Assembly: GCF_029105185.1 (NCBI RefSeq)
Contig: NZ_JAFMZK010000010.1
Span: forward strand, 62,001 to 126,000
Reading direction: 5' to 3'
Source of the DNA: Aliiroseovarius sp. Z3
Lineage (GTDB): Bacteria > Pseudomonadota > Alphaproteobacteria > Rhodobacterales > Rhodobacteraceae
DNA length: 64,000 nt
A program made the position numbers and the translations under genes. Shown one piece after another: positions 9,545 to 17,639 of this stretch (positions within the stretch are counted from its first letter, which is position 1; each line of letters starts with the position of its first letter). The notes under the pieces were generated by a model. That model worked only from the letters and a program-made list of their open reading frames with translations. It did no database searches and was not told where the DNA came from.

Positions 9545-10702
9545 ATGATGTCTTTCGGGTTCAGCACACCGGGTAAAACCCTGTTCGGTCGCGGAACGGC
9601 CGATGCCATCCCCGAACATGTTCTGGGGTTCGGACAGCGCCTTCTTCTGGTGCGCGGACGCTCGGTCGCTCGGGTCGACGATATTGCCCTCGATCTTCAA
9701 AAGAAGGGGGCGGTTCTTGAAACGGTGTTCGCAGAAGGCGAGCCGACGGTTTCGCAAGTTATACAGGTCGTCAAGGCCGGGCGCGATCACAGAGCACAGG
9801 CGGTTGTGGCAATCGGTGGTGGCTCGGCGATTGATTTGGGCAAAGCGGCAGCGGCGCTGATCCCGTCTGGCAGCGATCTGATGGATCATCTGGAAGTGGT
9901 CGGGGCAGGGCTGCCGTTGACTGCGCAACCGCTGCCGCTTGTCGCCATACCCACGACAGCCGGGACAGGCGCGGAAATGACCAAAAACGCGGTGATCAGC
10001 GTACCTGACGCGGCCTTGAAAGTCAGCCTGCGCGATGATCGGATGTATCCGACACTGGCCATCGTTGACCCAAGCCTGACGGACCATGCCCCAAGAGAGG
10101 TCACGGTATCCTCGGGTCTGGACGCCGTCACGCAAGTGATCGAACCGTATCTGTCATCCCGCGCGAACCCGCTGACCGACGCGCTGTGTCAGCCCGCCAT
10201 TCGGATGGGGCTACAGGCCGTGGCGACATTGATCAGGCACGAGGACCCCGATGCGCGGGACGCGCTGGCCTATGTCAGCATGATCAGCGGTGTCGCCCTC
10301 GCCAATGCGGGGCTGGGCGCGGTTCACGGTCTTGCGGGTGTGATCGGCGGACAGACCAATCTGGCGCATGGATTGATCTGCGCGAACCTTCTTGGCCCGA
10401 CGCTGGACATGAATTTCCAGCGAACAGCGACCGCAGGCGGCAATCTGGAGCGATACAGTTTTCTAAGGCAGGTCATCTCTGACGTATTCGACGGCTGGGG
10501 CGATCAGAGCTTCTTGGCACTTTCCGACGTGTTCGAACTGCAGGGCGTACCGGGACTGGATGATTTGCTGGCAGACAACGCGCGCGTGGACGGATTGATA
10601 CATGACGCGCTGAATTCCAGTTCGATGAAGGCCAATCCTGTTCAGTTGACAGAAGAAGATGTGAGAGCAATCTTGCAGATGGCGGTCTGTCCGACCGCAT
10701 AG
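9545..10702 (+). CDS. Iron-containing alcohol dehydrogenase family protein
   Basis: Group III (Fe-type) NAD(P)-dependent alcohol dehydrogenase or maleylacetate-reductase-like protein, 385 aa. The Rossmann part has AIGGGSAIDLGKAAA and the PTTAGTGAE segment. Putative metal-site residues are Asp193, His261 and His275, while the position usually held by the second ligand (His in GMDALTH) is Gln197 in GLDAVTQ. It lies 15 bases after glpK, so it is probably cotranscribed and may act on a glycerol-derived or C3 alcohol/aldehyde. The exact substrate cannot be read from sequence. Confidence 0.85.
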   Translation: MMSFGFSTPGKTLFGRGTADAIPEHVLGFGQRLLLVRGRSVARVDDIALDLQKKGAVLETVFAEGEPTVSQVIQVVKAGRDHRAQAVVAIGGGSAIDLGKAAAALIPSGSDLMDHLEVVGAGLPLTAQPLPLVAIPTTAGTGAEMTKNAVISVPDAALKVSLRDDRMYPTLAIVDPSLTDHAPREVTVSSGLDAVTQVIEPYLSSRANPLTDALCQPAIRMGLQAVATLIRHEDPDARDALAYVSMISGVALANAGLGAVHGLAGVIGGQTNLAHGLICANLLGPTLDMNFQRTATAGGNLERYSFLRQVISDVFDGWGDQSFLALSDVFELQGVPGLDDLLADNARVDGLIHDALNSSSMKANPVQLTEEDVRAILQMAVCPTA

Positions 10703-10847
10703 GGTGGATTGTCGACACTGATATCTTGTGCGCCCCTGACCAACTTATTTGCTTTGCCATCAACGACAGGCTACGTGTTGCCCTATTCCCGATCAGCAAA
10801 CCAACGCCGGGCCATCAGCGGGTTTCGCCGCGAAGACAGGAGACGAT

Positions 10848-12041
10848 ATGTCAGTCAGTTTGGTCCGCTCGGCGGTTGTTCTGGGAACCCTTTCCATGGT
10901 CGGTCCCTTTGCAATCGACATGTATCTGCCCGCCATGCCCGCCATTGCGACCGATCTGGGGGTGGGGGAAACCGCGGTTCAGGCCACAATCACCTCGTAT
11001 TTCATTGCGTTCGGCATCGCGCAGCTGATCTATGGCCCCTGGGCGGATCAGTCGGGGCGAAAACTGCCGGTATTCTTCGGTGTGGGCCTGTTCTTCGTGG
11101 CGTCTGTCGGGGCCGCAATGGCCGGATCGGTGGGCGAGCTGACCGCATGGCGGTTCTTGCAGGGACTGGGTGGTGCCGTGTTGATGGTCGTTCCGCGTGC
11201 CATTATCCGTGACATGCATACGGGCGCCGAGGCCACCCGCCTTATGGCCATGATCATGCTTGTGATCTCGGTCTCGCCCATGTTGGCGCCCCTTGCCGGA
11301 AGCGGCATTCTGGCCTTTGCAGGATGGCGCGCGATATTCGCCGTCATCAGCATTGCCGCGCTGATCAGCCTGACGATGACAGCAACCCTGTTGCCCGAAA
11401 CCCTTCCGGTCGAACGGCGCATCCCGGTTAACTTTCGAACCTTGGTGCGTGGTGCGCGCACGCTTTTGACAGACCCGGGCTTCATGGGGCTGACCTTCAT
11501 CGGGGCTTTTGGCATGGCCAGCTTCTTCGTGTTCCTGGCCTCGGCGTCCTTCGTCTATATGGACCAGTTCGGCCTGTCGCCGACGGGATTTTCGCTGGCA
11601 TTTGCAATCAACGCGGCTGGCTTCTTCACCGCATCGCAATTCGCCGGGCCGCTTGCCGCCCGCGTGGGTCTGGCGCGGACGATCCGATTGGGTGCAGGCG
11701 TTTTTGCGTGCTTCTCGTTTACCTTGCTTGTCATTTCCCTGGTTGGCGATGTCTCGCTGCCCGTCGTTGTCGGTTTCTTGCTGCTGGGGAACGCAGGCCT
11801 TGGCCTTGTCATCCCGACCACAATGGTCATGGCGCTGGAAGACCACGGAGAATTCGCCGGGCTGGCATCCTCGCTGGGCGGCACCCTTCAAATGCTGACC
11901 GGGGGTGTCATGATCGTGGCCGCTTCGCCATTCTTTGACGGATCGGTCACTCCCATGGTCGCGGTTATCGCTCTGTGCGGGGCAATTGCATTCTCGTTGG
12001 CCATCATCTCACTGCGACACAGGCCATCCGTGGCAGGGTAA
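10848..12041 (+). CDS. Bcr/CflA-type MFS multidrug exporter
   Basis: Twelve-segment major facilitator, 397 aa. The N-terminus GPFAIDMYLPAMPAIATDL is characteristic of the Bcr/CflA drug:H+ antiporter subfamily, and the loop 2-3 motif appears as YGPWADQSGRKLP. ATG 10848 follows ACAGGAGACGAT; the reading can be extended to 10749 but without a good site. It stands alone, 145 bases after the dehydrogenase. Likely exports toxic compounds or amino-acid derivatives; the substrate is unknown. Confidence 0.88.
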   Translation: MSVSLVRSAVVLGTLSMVGPFAIDMYLPAMPAIATDLGVGETAVQATITSYFIAFGIAQLIYGPWADQSGRKLPVFFGVGLFFVASVGAAMAGSVGELTAWRFLQGLGGAVLMVVPRAIIRDMHTGAEATRLMAMIMLVISVSPMLAPLAGSGILAFAGWRAIFAVISIAALISLTMTATLLPETLPVERRIPVNFRTLVRGARTLLTDPGFMGLTFIGAFGMASFFVFLASASFVYMDQFGLSPTGFSLAFAINAAGFFTASQFAGPLAARVGLARTIRLGAGVFACFSFTLLVISLVGDVSLPVVVGFLLLGNAGLGLVIPTTMVMALEDHGEFAGLASSLGGTLQMLTGGVMIVAASPFFDGSVTPMVAVIALCGAIAFSLAIISLRHRPSVAG

Positions 12042-12179
12042 CGGTCGGTAGAATTCCCCTATGCGAACAATCTACTATGAGTTGCGCGGATTTCCGCGTG
12101 CCGCCAGAAGTCAGCTTGACCCTACGGCCCCGGTGCCGGACGCTTCCCCTGCTTTCTTAGACAATTTGGGGGACTCATC

Positions 12180-13904
12180 GTGAAACGATTATACATGGGT
12201 GCGCTGTGCGCATCGCTTATCACTGTTCAAACATCTTACGCCCAGCAAGCCGCCATCTACTCCGGTGCCGACCGTGTGCATCCGGTCTATGCGGAACATG
12301 GCATGGTCGCCGCACAAGAAGCCGTGGCCGCGCAGGTCGGTCTGGACATTCTTGAGGCGGGCGGCAATGCGATTGACGCTGGGATCGCCGTGGCGTTCGC
12401 GCTCGCCGTCACCCTTCCGCGTGCCGGCAACCTTGGCGGTGGCGGCTTCATGATGGTGCATGATGCCGAAACCAACGAAACCCGCGCGATTGATTATCGT
12501 GAAATGGCCCCCTCTGGCGCGGAACGCGACATGTTTCTGGATGCAGATGGCAACGCCGACAGTGAACTGTCACGGTTCACCGGTCTGGCCACCGGCGTTC
12601 CCGGTACAGTGGCCGGTATGAAAATGGCGCTGGATGAATACGGGTCGATGACGTGGCAACAGGTTGTCGAACCTGCCATTGCGCTGGCCCGCGACGGCAT
12701 CGCCGTGACCCCCGGTCTGGCCGACAGCCTGAAAGGGCTGGAAAAACGTCTGAAGAAATGGCCGTCATCGGAAACGATCTTCTACAAAGAAGATGGCAGC
12801 TTCTATGAACCGGGCGAGCTTCTGGTGCAGGCCGATCTGGCCAACACCCTGCAAAAGATTGCAGATGAAGGCGTCGACGGGTTTTACAAAGGCAGCGTGG
12901 CCGAACAGATTTCCGCATCCGTGCAAGCCGCAGGCGGGCGGATCACCGTCGAAGACATGGCCGCTTACAAACCCGTTCTGCGTGAACCCGTCACTGGTGA
13001 ATATCGCGGGTACGAGATCGTTTCGATGCCCCCACCCAGTTCGGGCGGTGCGCATATCGTGCAAATCCTGAACATCCTCGAAGATTATCCGATTGGCTTT
13101 CTGGGCCATAACTCGGCCGACACCATCCACCTGATGTCCGAGGCAATGAAACGCGCCTATGCCGACCGGTCCGAATATCTGGGCGACAGCGATTTTGTCG
13201 ATGTGCCGTTGGATGAGATTACGTCGAAAGACTATGCCGCTGATGTCAGAAGTCAGATCAGCCTGAATGTGGCGACCCCATCCGACACGATCAAACCCGG
13301 TGATCTTGCCCCTTACGAAAGCAACGAGACCACGCATTTTTCCATCGTGGATCAATGGGGCAACGCGGTGTCCAACACCTATACGATCAACTTCTCATAC
13401 GGGTCGGGCATGGTCGCGGATGGCACTGGCGTTCTGATGAACAACGAGATGGACGACTTTTCGGCCAAACCCGGCGTGGCCAACGCCTATGGCCTGATCG
13501 GCGGTGACGCAAACGCGGTGGAACCCGGCAAACGCCCGTTGTCGTCGATGTCACCCACTTTGGTGATGAAAGATGGCGATGTGTTTCTGGTGACAGGCAG
13601 CCCCGGCGGGTCGCGCATCATCACCACCACGTTGCAGATCATCATGAACGTCATCGACCACGGTATGAACATCGCCGAGGCATCCGTCGCCCCGCGCATC
13701 CATCACCAGTGGTTGCCAGATGAAATCCGGATTGAAGACGGGATCAGCAAAGATACCATCCGCATTCTGGAACAACGTGGCCACAGCGTCGCAGAGAAAT
13801 CGGTGATGGGATCCACCCAGTCGATCATGGTCGACGCTGAATCCGGTTTGTTGTTCGGTGCATCTGACCCGCGTCGTGTGGATGCTGCAACTCTGGGTCA
13901 CTGA
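12180..13904 (+). CDS. ggt: Gamma-glutamyltranspeptidase (periplasmic)
   Basis: Precursor of the N-terminal nucleophile hydrolase that removes gamma-glutamyl groups from glutathione and similar peptides, 574 aa. The signal peptide MKRLYMGALCASLITVQTSYA ends near residue 21. Autocleavage should occur before Thr384 in the ETTHFSIVD segment, giving large and small subunits; downstream MNNEMDDF and PGGSRIITT match the family. The start is GTG 12180, preceded by GGGGGA, which retains the basic residues of the signal peptide; an ATG at 12195 would lose them. Probably supplies cysteinylglycine and glutamate from periplasmic thiol peptides. Confidence 0.95.
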   Translation: MKRLYMGALCASLITVQTSYAQQAAIYSGADRVHPVYAEHGMVAAQEAVAAQVGLDILEAGGNAIDAGIAVAFALAVTLPRAGNLGGGGFMMVHDAETNETRAIDYREMAPSGAERDMFLDADGNADSELSRFTGLATGVPGTVAGMKMALDEYGSMTWQQVVEPAIALARDGIAVTPGLADSLKGLEKRLKKWPSSETIFYKEDGSFYEPGELLVQADLANTLQKIADEGVDGFYKGSVAEQISASVQAAGGRITVEDMAAYKPVLREPVTGEYRGYEIVSMPPPSSGGAHIVQILNILEDYPIGFLGHNSADTIHLMSEAMKRAYADRSEYLGDSDFVDVPLDEITSKDYAADVRSQISLNVATPSDTIKPGDLAPYESNETTHFSIVDQWGNAVSNTYTINFSYGSGMVADGTGVLMNNEMDDFSAKPGVANAYGLIGGDANAVEPGKRPLSSMSPTLVMKDGDVFLVTGSPGGSRIITTTLQIIMNVIDHGMNIAEASVAPRIHHQWLPDEIRIEDGISKDTIRILEQRGHSVAEKSVMGSTQSIMVDAESGLLFGASDPRRVDAATLGH

Positions 13905-13935
13905 TTGGACCGGTTGATCTGAAAGACACGTGCGG

Positions 13936-13967
13936 GCGGCCCTCAATTCGCTTTGGGGGCCGCTTTC
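13936..13967 (+). terminator. Terminator after ggt
   Basis: Inverted repeat GCGGCCC (13936-13942) and GGGCCGC (13957-13963) followed by TTTC. It lies between the ggt stop and the convergent end of iolG, whose stop region it touches. It may serve both directions. Confidence 0.6.
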
Positions 13968-14955
13968 AGTTGATCGAAACCGGCGCTGCAGTGGCAAGGG
14001 ATTTTGTGGCGGCATCTGCCAGCACTTGGGCACGCAGGCCGTCCGTGATGTCTGGGCTGACCGGGTTTCCGCCAACGACGGCATCAACGAAGTGGGTCAT
14101 TTCGTTGCGATAGGCAGCTTCGTAGCGTTCCAGGAAGAAATGCTGCGCCGGGGCCTTGCGAAACCCGGAGGCGTTTGCGGCTTCGACCGTGGTTTCCAGC
14201 ATGTTCTCAGCCCGAAGCATTCCGGCGGAGCCGTGCACTTCCAACCGTTGATCATAGCCATATGTCGCGCGCCGGGAGTTTGAAATCTGGCATATCTTGC
14301 CGGATGCGGTGGTCAGGGTGACAGCGGCGGTATCGACGTCACCGGCTTCTCCGATGGCCGGGTCAACAAGGGCGGCGCCAACCGAATAGACGCTGATCGG
14401 TTCTTCGCCCAGCAAGAAGCGCGCCATATCAAGGTCATGGATCATCATGTCCCGGAACAGCCCGCCCGAGCTTTCGATATAGCTGACCGGGGGTGGGGAG
14501 GGGTCGCGCGACATGATTGTCACGATCTCGACCTCGCCGATTTCACCCTGTTCAATACGCTTCCGTATGCTGGCGAAGTTAGGATCGAAACGACGGTTGA
14601 ACGCGGTCATGAAGGGAATGCCTGCCGCGTCGACCACCTTGATGCAGTCGCGGATCCGGTCGGCGGACATGTCCACGGGTTTTTCACAAAAGATCGCCTT
14701 GCCCGCACGGGCAGCGGCGTGGATCAGGTCAAAATGGGTGTCCGTCGGCGTTCCGATCACCACCGCGTCGACGCCATCGCTGTTGATCAGCGCGTCACTC
14801 TCCAGAATCTGCGCGCCGTACTTGGCGGCAAGGTCCTGAGCCGGTGCAGAGAAGGCATCCGACACGGCGACCACGCGTGCGCCGTCGATCTGGCTGATCG
14901 AGCGGGCGTGAACCTGCCCGATGCGGCCACAGCCCAAAAGTCCGATGTTCAGCAT
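13966..14955 (-). CDS. iolG: Inositol 2-dehydrogenase
   Basis: Gfo/Idh/MocA oxidoreductase, 329 aa, predicted to oxidise myo-inositol to scyllo-inosose with NAD. The N-terminal Rossmann motif is GLLGCGRIGQVHA, the conserved EKPVDMS segment follows, and the C-terminal half has GLFRDMMIHDLDMARFLLG, typical of IolG/IdhA. The start at 14955 is placed by MLNIGLLG, with the ribosome site AAAGGAGAA just upstream on this strand. It is the last gene of the leftward iol operon, directly after the aldolase gene. It is the best IolG candidate of three related oxidoreductases in the cluster. Confidence 0.88.
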   Translation of the reverse strand: MLNIGLLGCGRIGQVHARSISQIDGARVVAVSDAFSAPAQDLAAKYGAQILESDALINSDGVDAVVIGTPTDTHFDLIHAAARAGKAIFCEKPVDMSADRIRDCIKVVDAAGIPFMTAFNRRFDPNFASIRKRIEQGEIGEVEIVTIMSRDPSPPPVSYIESSGGLFRDMMIHDLDMARFLLGEEPISVYSVGAALVDPAIGEAGDVDTAAVTLTTASGKICQISNSRRATYGYDQRLEVHGSAGMLRAENMLETTVEAANASGFRKAPAQHFFLERYEAAYRNEMTHFVDAVVGGNPVSPDITDGLRAQVLADAATKSLATAAPVSIN

Positions 14956-14956
14956 C

Positions 14957-15787
14957 CTATTCTCCTTTAAACGCGCGCAACACCCGGCGCGCGGCATCCA
15001 CAACGGGATCATGGGTTTCCTTCAAGATAGACACCCGGTCGAAGCGGGCCGGGTCGCGGTTCACCGCCTCGCGCAGGACGTGTCCAAAGGCCATGCGCAA
15101 TTCGGTGCCGATGTTGAATTTGCAGATATTCGACCCCTGCGCCAGCGATCTCCGCTGTTCGACGGGCACACCCGAGCCGCCATGAATAACAAGGGGCACG
15201 TTTGTCACCGCTTCGATGGCGCGAATGCGGGGGATGTCCAACCCGCCTTCCTTATCCTGCTGAAGGTGGACGTTGCCGACCGAGATGGCCATTGCATCGA
15301 CGCCGGTTTCAGTGGCGAAACGCGCCGCATCTTCGGGGTCTGTTCCTGACGAGCCTTCCCCGCCAGAATAGCCGACGAACCCGATCTCGCCTTCACACGA
15401 CACGCCTGCTGCATGGGCGAGGTCGGCGATGGTGCGGGTCTCGGCGATATTGGCGTCGATCGGTTTGCGTGAACCGTCGAACATGACGGATGTGAACCCG
15501 CTGTCGATCGCCTCTCGGCAGTCGTCCAACGTGTATCCGTGGTCAAGATGCGCCACAACCGGCACGCTGGCGTCTTCGGCCAAGTGGCGAAACATCTTGC
15601 CAAGCACGGTAAGGGGCGTGTGTTCCCGGCAGGACGGACCGGCTTGCAGGATCACCGGCACGCCCTCGGCTTCGGCGGCGGCGACATAGGCCCGCATGTC
15701 TTCCCAGCCCAGCGTGACCAATCCGGCCACGGCGTATCCCTGCTTCAGCGCGGGCTGAAGCACATCGGCGAGTGTGGCAAGTGTCAT
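14957..15787 (-). CDS. iolJ: Class II aldolase, IolJ-like
   Basis: Class II fructose-bisphosphate-aldolase-type protein, 276 aa. Zn-binding motifs are visible: VVAHLDHG near residue 80, EGEIGFVGYSGGE and VIHGGSGVP. In an inositol operon the expected reaction is cleavage of 2-deoxy-5-keto-gluconate 6-phosphate to DHAP and malonate semialdehyde, the IolJ step. In several rhizobia this activity is thought to be fused as an extra C-terminal domain of IolC; here it is separate. It overlaps iolB by four bases. Function is by family plus context. Confidence 0.82.
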   Translation of the reverse strand: MTLATLADVLQPALKQGYAVAGLVTLGWEDMRAYVAAAEAEGVPVILQAGPSCREHTPLTVLGKMFRHLAEDASVPVVAHLDHGYTLDDCREAIDSGFTSVMFDGSRKPIDANIAETRTIADLAHAAGVSCEGEIGFVGYSGGEGSSGTDPEDAARFATETGVDAMAISVGNVHLQQDKEGGLDIPRIRAIEAVTNVPLVIHGGSGVPVEQRRSLAQGSNICKFNIGTELRMAFGHVLREAVNRDPARFDRVSILKETHDPVVDAARRVLRAFKGE

Positions 15788-16626
15788 TTGAACTTCGCGA
15801 TCATGTCTTTGATGCCGGGAATGGTGTCCAGCTGCGCCGCGTGGGTTGGCTGGAAATATTGGACCAGAGACCGCTGGCTCAGACCGCCCAGAATGGTGAA
15901 GTAATACATTTCGTAGCCCGGCAGCACCGCGCAGGGGTGATAACCCTTGTCCAGAACAATCGTCGAGCCGTCGACGATGTGATAGGCATCCCCCGGCTTG
16001 TTGTCCTCGCGCTGCAACATCTGGACACCCGAGCCATAGTTCGGGCGGAAGCGAAAGTTATACGTCTCGTCATGCCGTGTTTCGTCGGGTAAGCGGTCGG
16101 TGTCATGTTTGTGCGACGGGAACCCGGACCAGCCGCCTTGACCAACCGTGTAAAGCTCGCTGACCAGCAGGCGACCCACCTTGTCGTGGTGTTTCTGGCC
16201 AAGGATATGTTTGATCTTGCGATGCGTTTTCGTGTCATCTGATCCGTATTGCACAAGGTCCAATGCGTCAGCACGAACATCAAACGGGTCCAGTACCTTG
16301 TCGTATTTCGCCCCGGCGATGAAGGTCTCGGTCTCATCTGTCACGCAGGTGATTGTCACCTTCGCGCCGACCGGAACATAGACGCCTTCCGGCTCGCCGT
16401 CCCAGACGTCGATTGTCCGGTTTCCCAGTGCGGAGAAGCTGACGCCTTCCACGTCCACATCCACGGTCCCGGTGGCGGGCACGACGCAGGTTTCATAGCC
16501 GGGCACCTGATATTCGAACGTCTCGCCTTTCTGCAGCTTGACGATATTGAAATAGTTGAGCGGCACAAGATCGTGGTCGGCACCGACGATCGGCTGGTTC
16601 TTGTTGTCATAAGGGGCGATGTGCAT
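15784..16626 (-). CDS. iolB: 5-deoxy-glucuronate isomerase
   Basis: Cupin-type isomerase that converts 5-deoxy-glucuronate to 2-deoxy-5-keto-gluconate, 280 aa, the usual length. Recognisable features are the N-terminal half ending in AGAKYDKVLDPF and the second cupin with GGWSGFPSHKHD and the YHPCAVLPGYEMYYFTILGG segment. The final bases overlap the aldolase start. The gene begins 30 bases downstream of iolC on the same strand. Confidence 0.95.
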   Translation of the reverse strand: MHIAPYDNKNQPIVGADHDLVPLNYFNIVKLQKGETFEYQVPGYETCVVPATGTVDVDVEGVSFSALGNRTIDVWDGEPEGVYVPVGAKVTITCVTDETETFIAGAKYDKVLDPFDVRADALDLVQYGSDDTKTHRKIKHILGQKHHDKVGRLLVSELYTVGQGGWSGFPSHKHDTDRLPDETRHDETYNFRFRPNYGSGVQMLQREDNKPGDAYHIVDGSTIVLDKGYHPCAVLPGYEMYYFTILGGLSQRSLVQYFQPTHAAQLDTIPGIKDMIAKFK

Positions 16627-16655
16627 GGGGTTGGTCCTTGTAAGGGGCGGCGCGG

Positions 16656-17639
16656 TCAGGCTGCGCTTGCGCCGGGATGTTGGGCGAGGAAAGCGTCGAG
16701 TTCGGATGTTGTGGGCATGGCGGGGGCGCAGCCGGGCTGGCTGACCACGATTGAGGCGCAGGCCGAGCCGCGCAGAACGGCATCCCGCAAACTGTGTCCA
16801 TCGGCGATCGAGGCCAAAAGACCGGCCATGAAACTGTCGCCCGCACCATTGGGCTTAACCGCAGTCACGGGGTAGATTCCGGTCTGGATTTCTGTGCCCT
16901 GCCACAGGGTGATCGCGCCTTTATGGCCCATTTTGTAGATGATCAGCTTGCCTTGCGCGGCAAGTTCCCGCGCTTTTTCCAAGCCCTTTTCGAGACCCCC
17001 CGCCATGAAACCGAATTCTTCATCATTGCCGACAATCATGTCGCTTGCCTCGCCAGCGCGTGACAGGATTTCGGCGGCAATATCGGCCGATGGCCAGCTG
17101 TAGGGGCGATAATCAATGTCGAAGATCACCGGCAACCCGGCAGCGCGGGCATGATCCATGGCGCGGAAGGTGGAACTGCGCGATGGCTCGGCGGCAAACA
17201 CCGTACCCGCGGTGATCAGTGCACCGAAGGCCGCGTAGTCAACCCGATCGACATCTGCGTCTGGCACCTGAAAATCGGCTGCTCCGTTGCGATAGATCAC
17301 GTTCTGGAATCCCTCCAGCACGCTTTCATAGACGGCAAGCGACGTGCGGGCTTCGCCCCCGACAGATTGAACGTAGCGGGTATCGACATCGTAGTGGCGC
17401 AGGCGGTTGATACAGAACCGCCCCACAGCGTCATCGGACACCGACGTGACCAGCGCAGCCTTTGCCCCAAGTTTCACCAAACCGGCGCAGATATTGGCGG
17501 ATGAACCACCAAGATCGGCGTGGAACATGTCGGCATGTTCCGATTTGGTGCCGATGGGGTCCGCATACAGGTCCATACCCGCGCGGCCAAAGACCACAAA
17601 ACTGTTCTTTGCGATGCCATCAAGCAGCATAAGTGTCAT
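16656..17639 (-). CDS. iolC: 5-dehydro-2-deoxygluconokinase
   Basis: PfkB-family sugar kinase, 327 aa, phosphorylating 2-deoxy-5-keto-gluconate. Visible motifs: the N-terminal GRAGMDLYAD, substrate-binding GGSSANICAGLVKLG, and the C-terminal catalytic NGAGDSFMAGLLA. The start at 17639 (MTLMLLDGI) overlaps the iolD stop by four bases (ATGA). It is a stand-alone kinase, unlike the roughly 640-aa fused IolC proteins of some rhizobia; the aldolase partner is a separate gene two positions downstream. Confidence 0.94.
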   Translation of the reverse strand: MTLMLLDGIAKNSFVVFGRAGMDLYADPIGTKSEHADMFHADLGGSSANICAGLVKLGAKAALVTSVSDDAVGRFCINRLRHYDVDTRYVQSVGGEARTSLAVYESVLEGFQNVIYRNGAADFQVPDADVDRVDYAAFGALITAGTVFAAEPSRSSTFRAMDHARAAGLPVIFDIDYRPYSWPSADIAAEILSRAGEASDMIVGNDEEFGFMAGGLEKGLEKARELAAQGKLIIYKMGHKGAITLWQGTEIQTGIYPVTAVKPNGAGDSFMAGLLASIADGHSLRDAVLRGSACASIVVSQPGCAPAMPTTSELDAFLAQHPGASAA

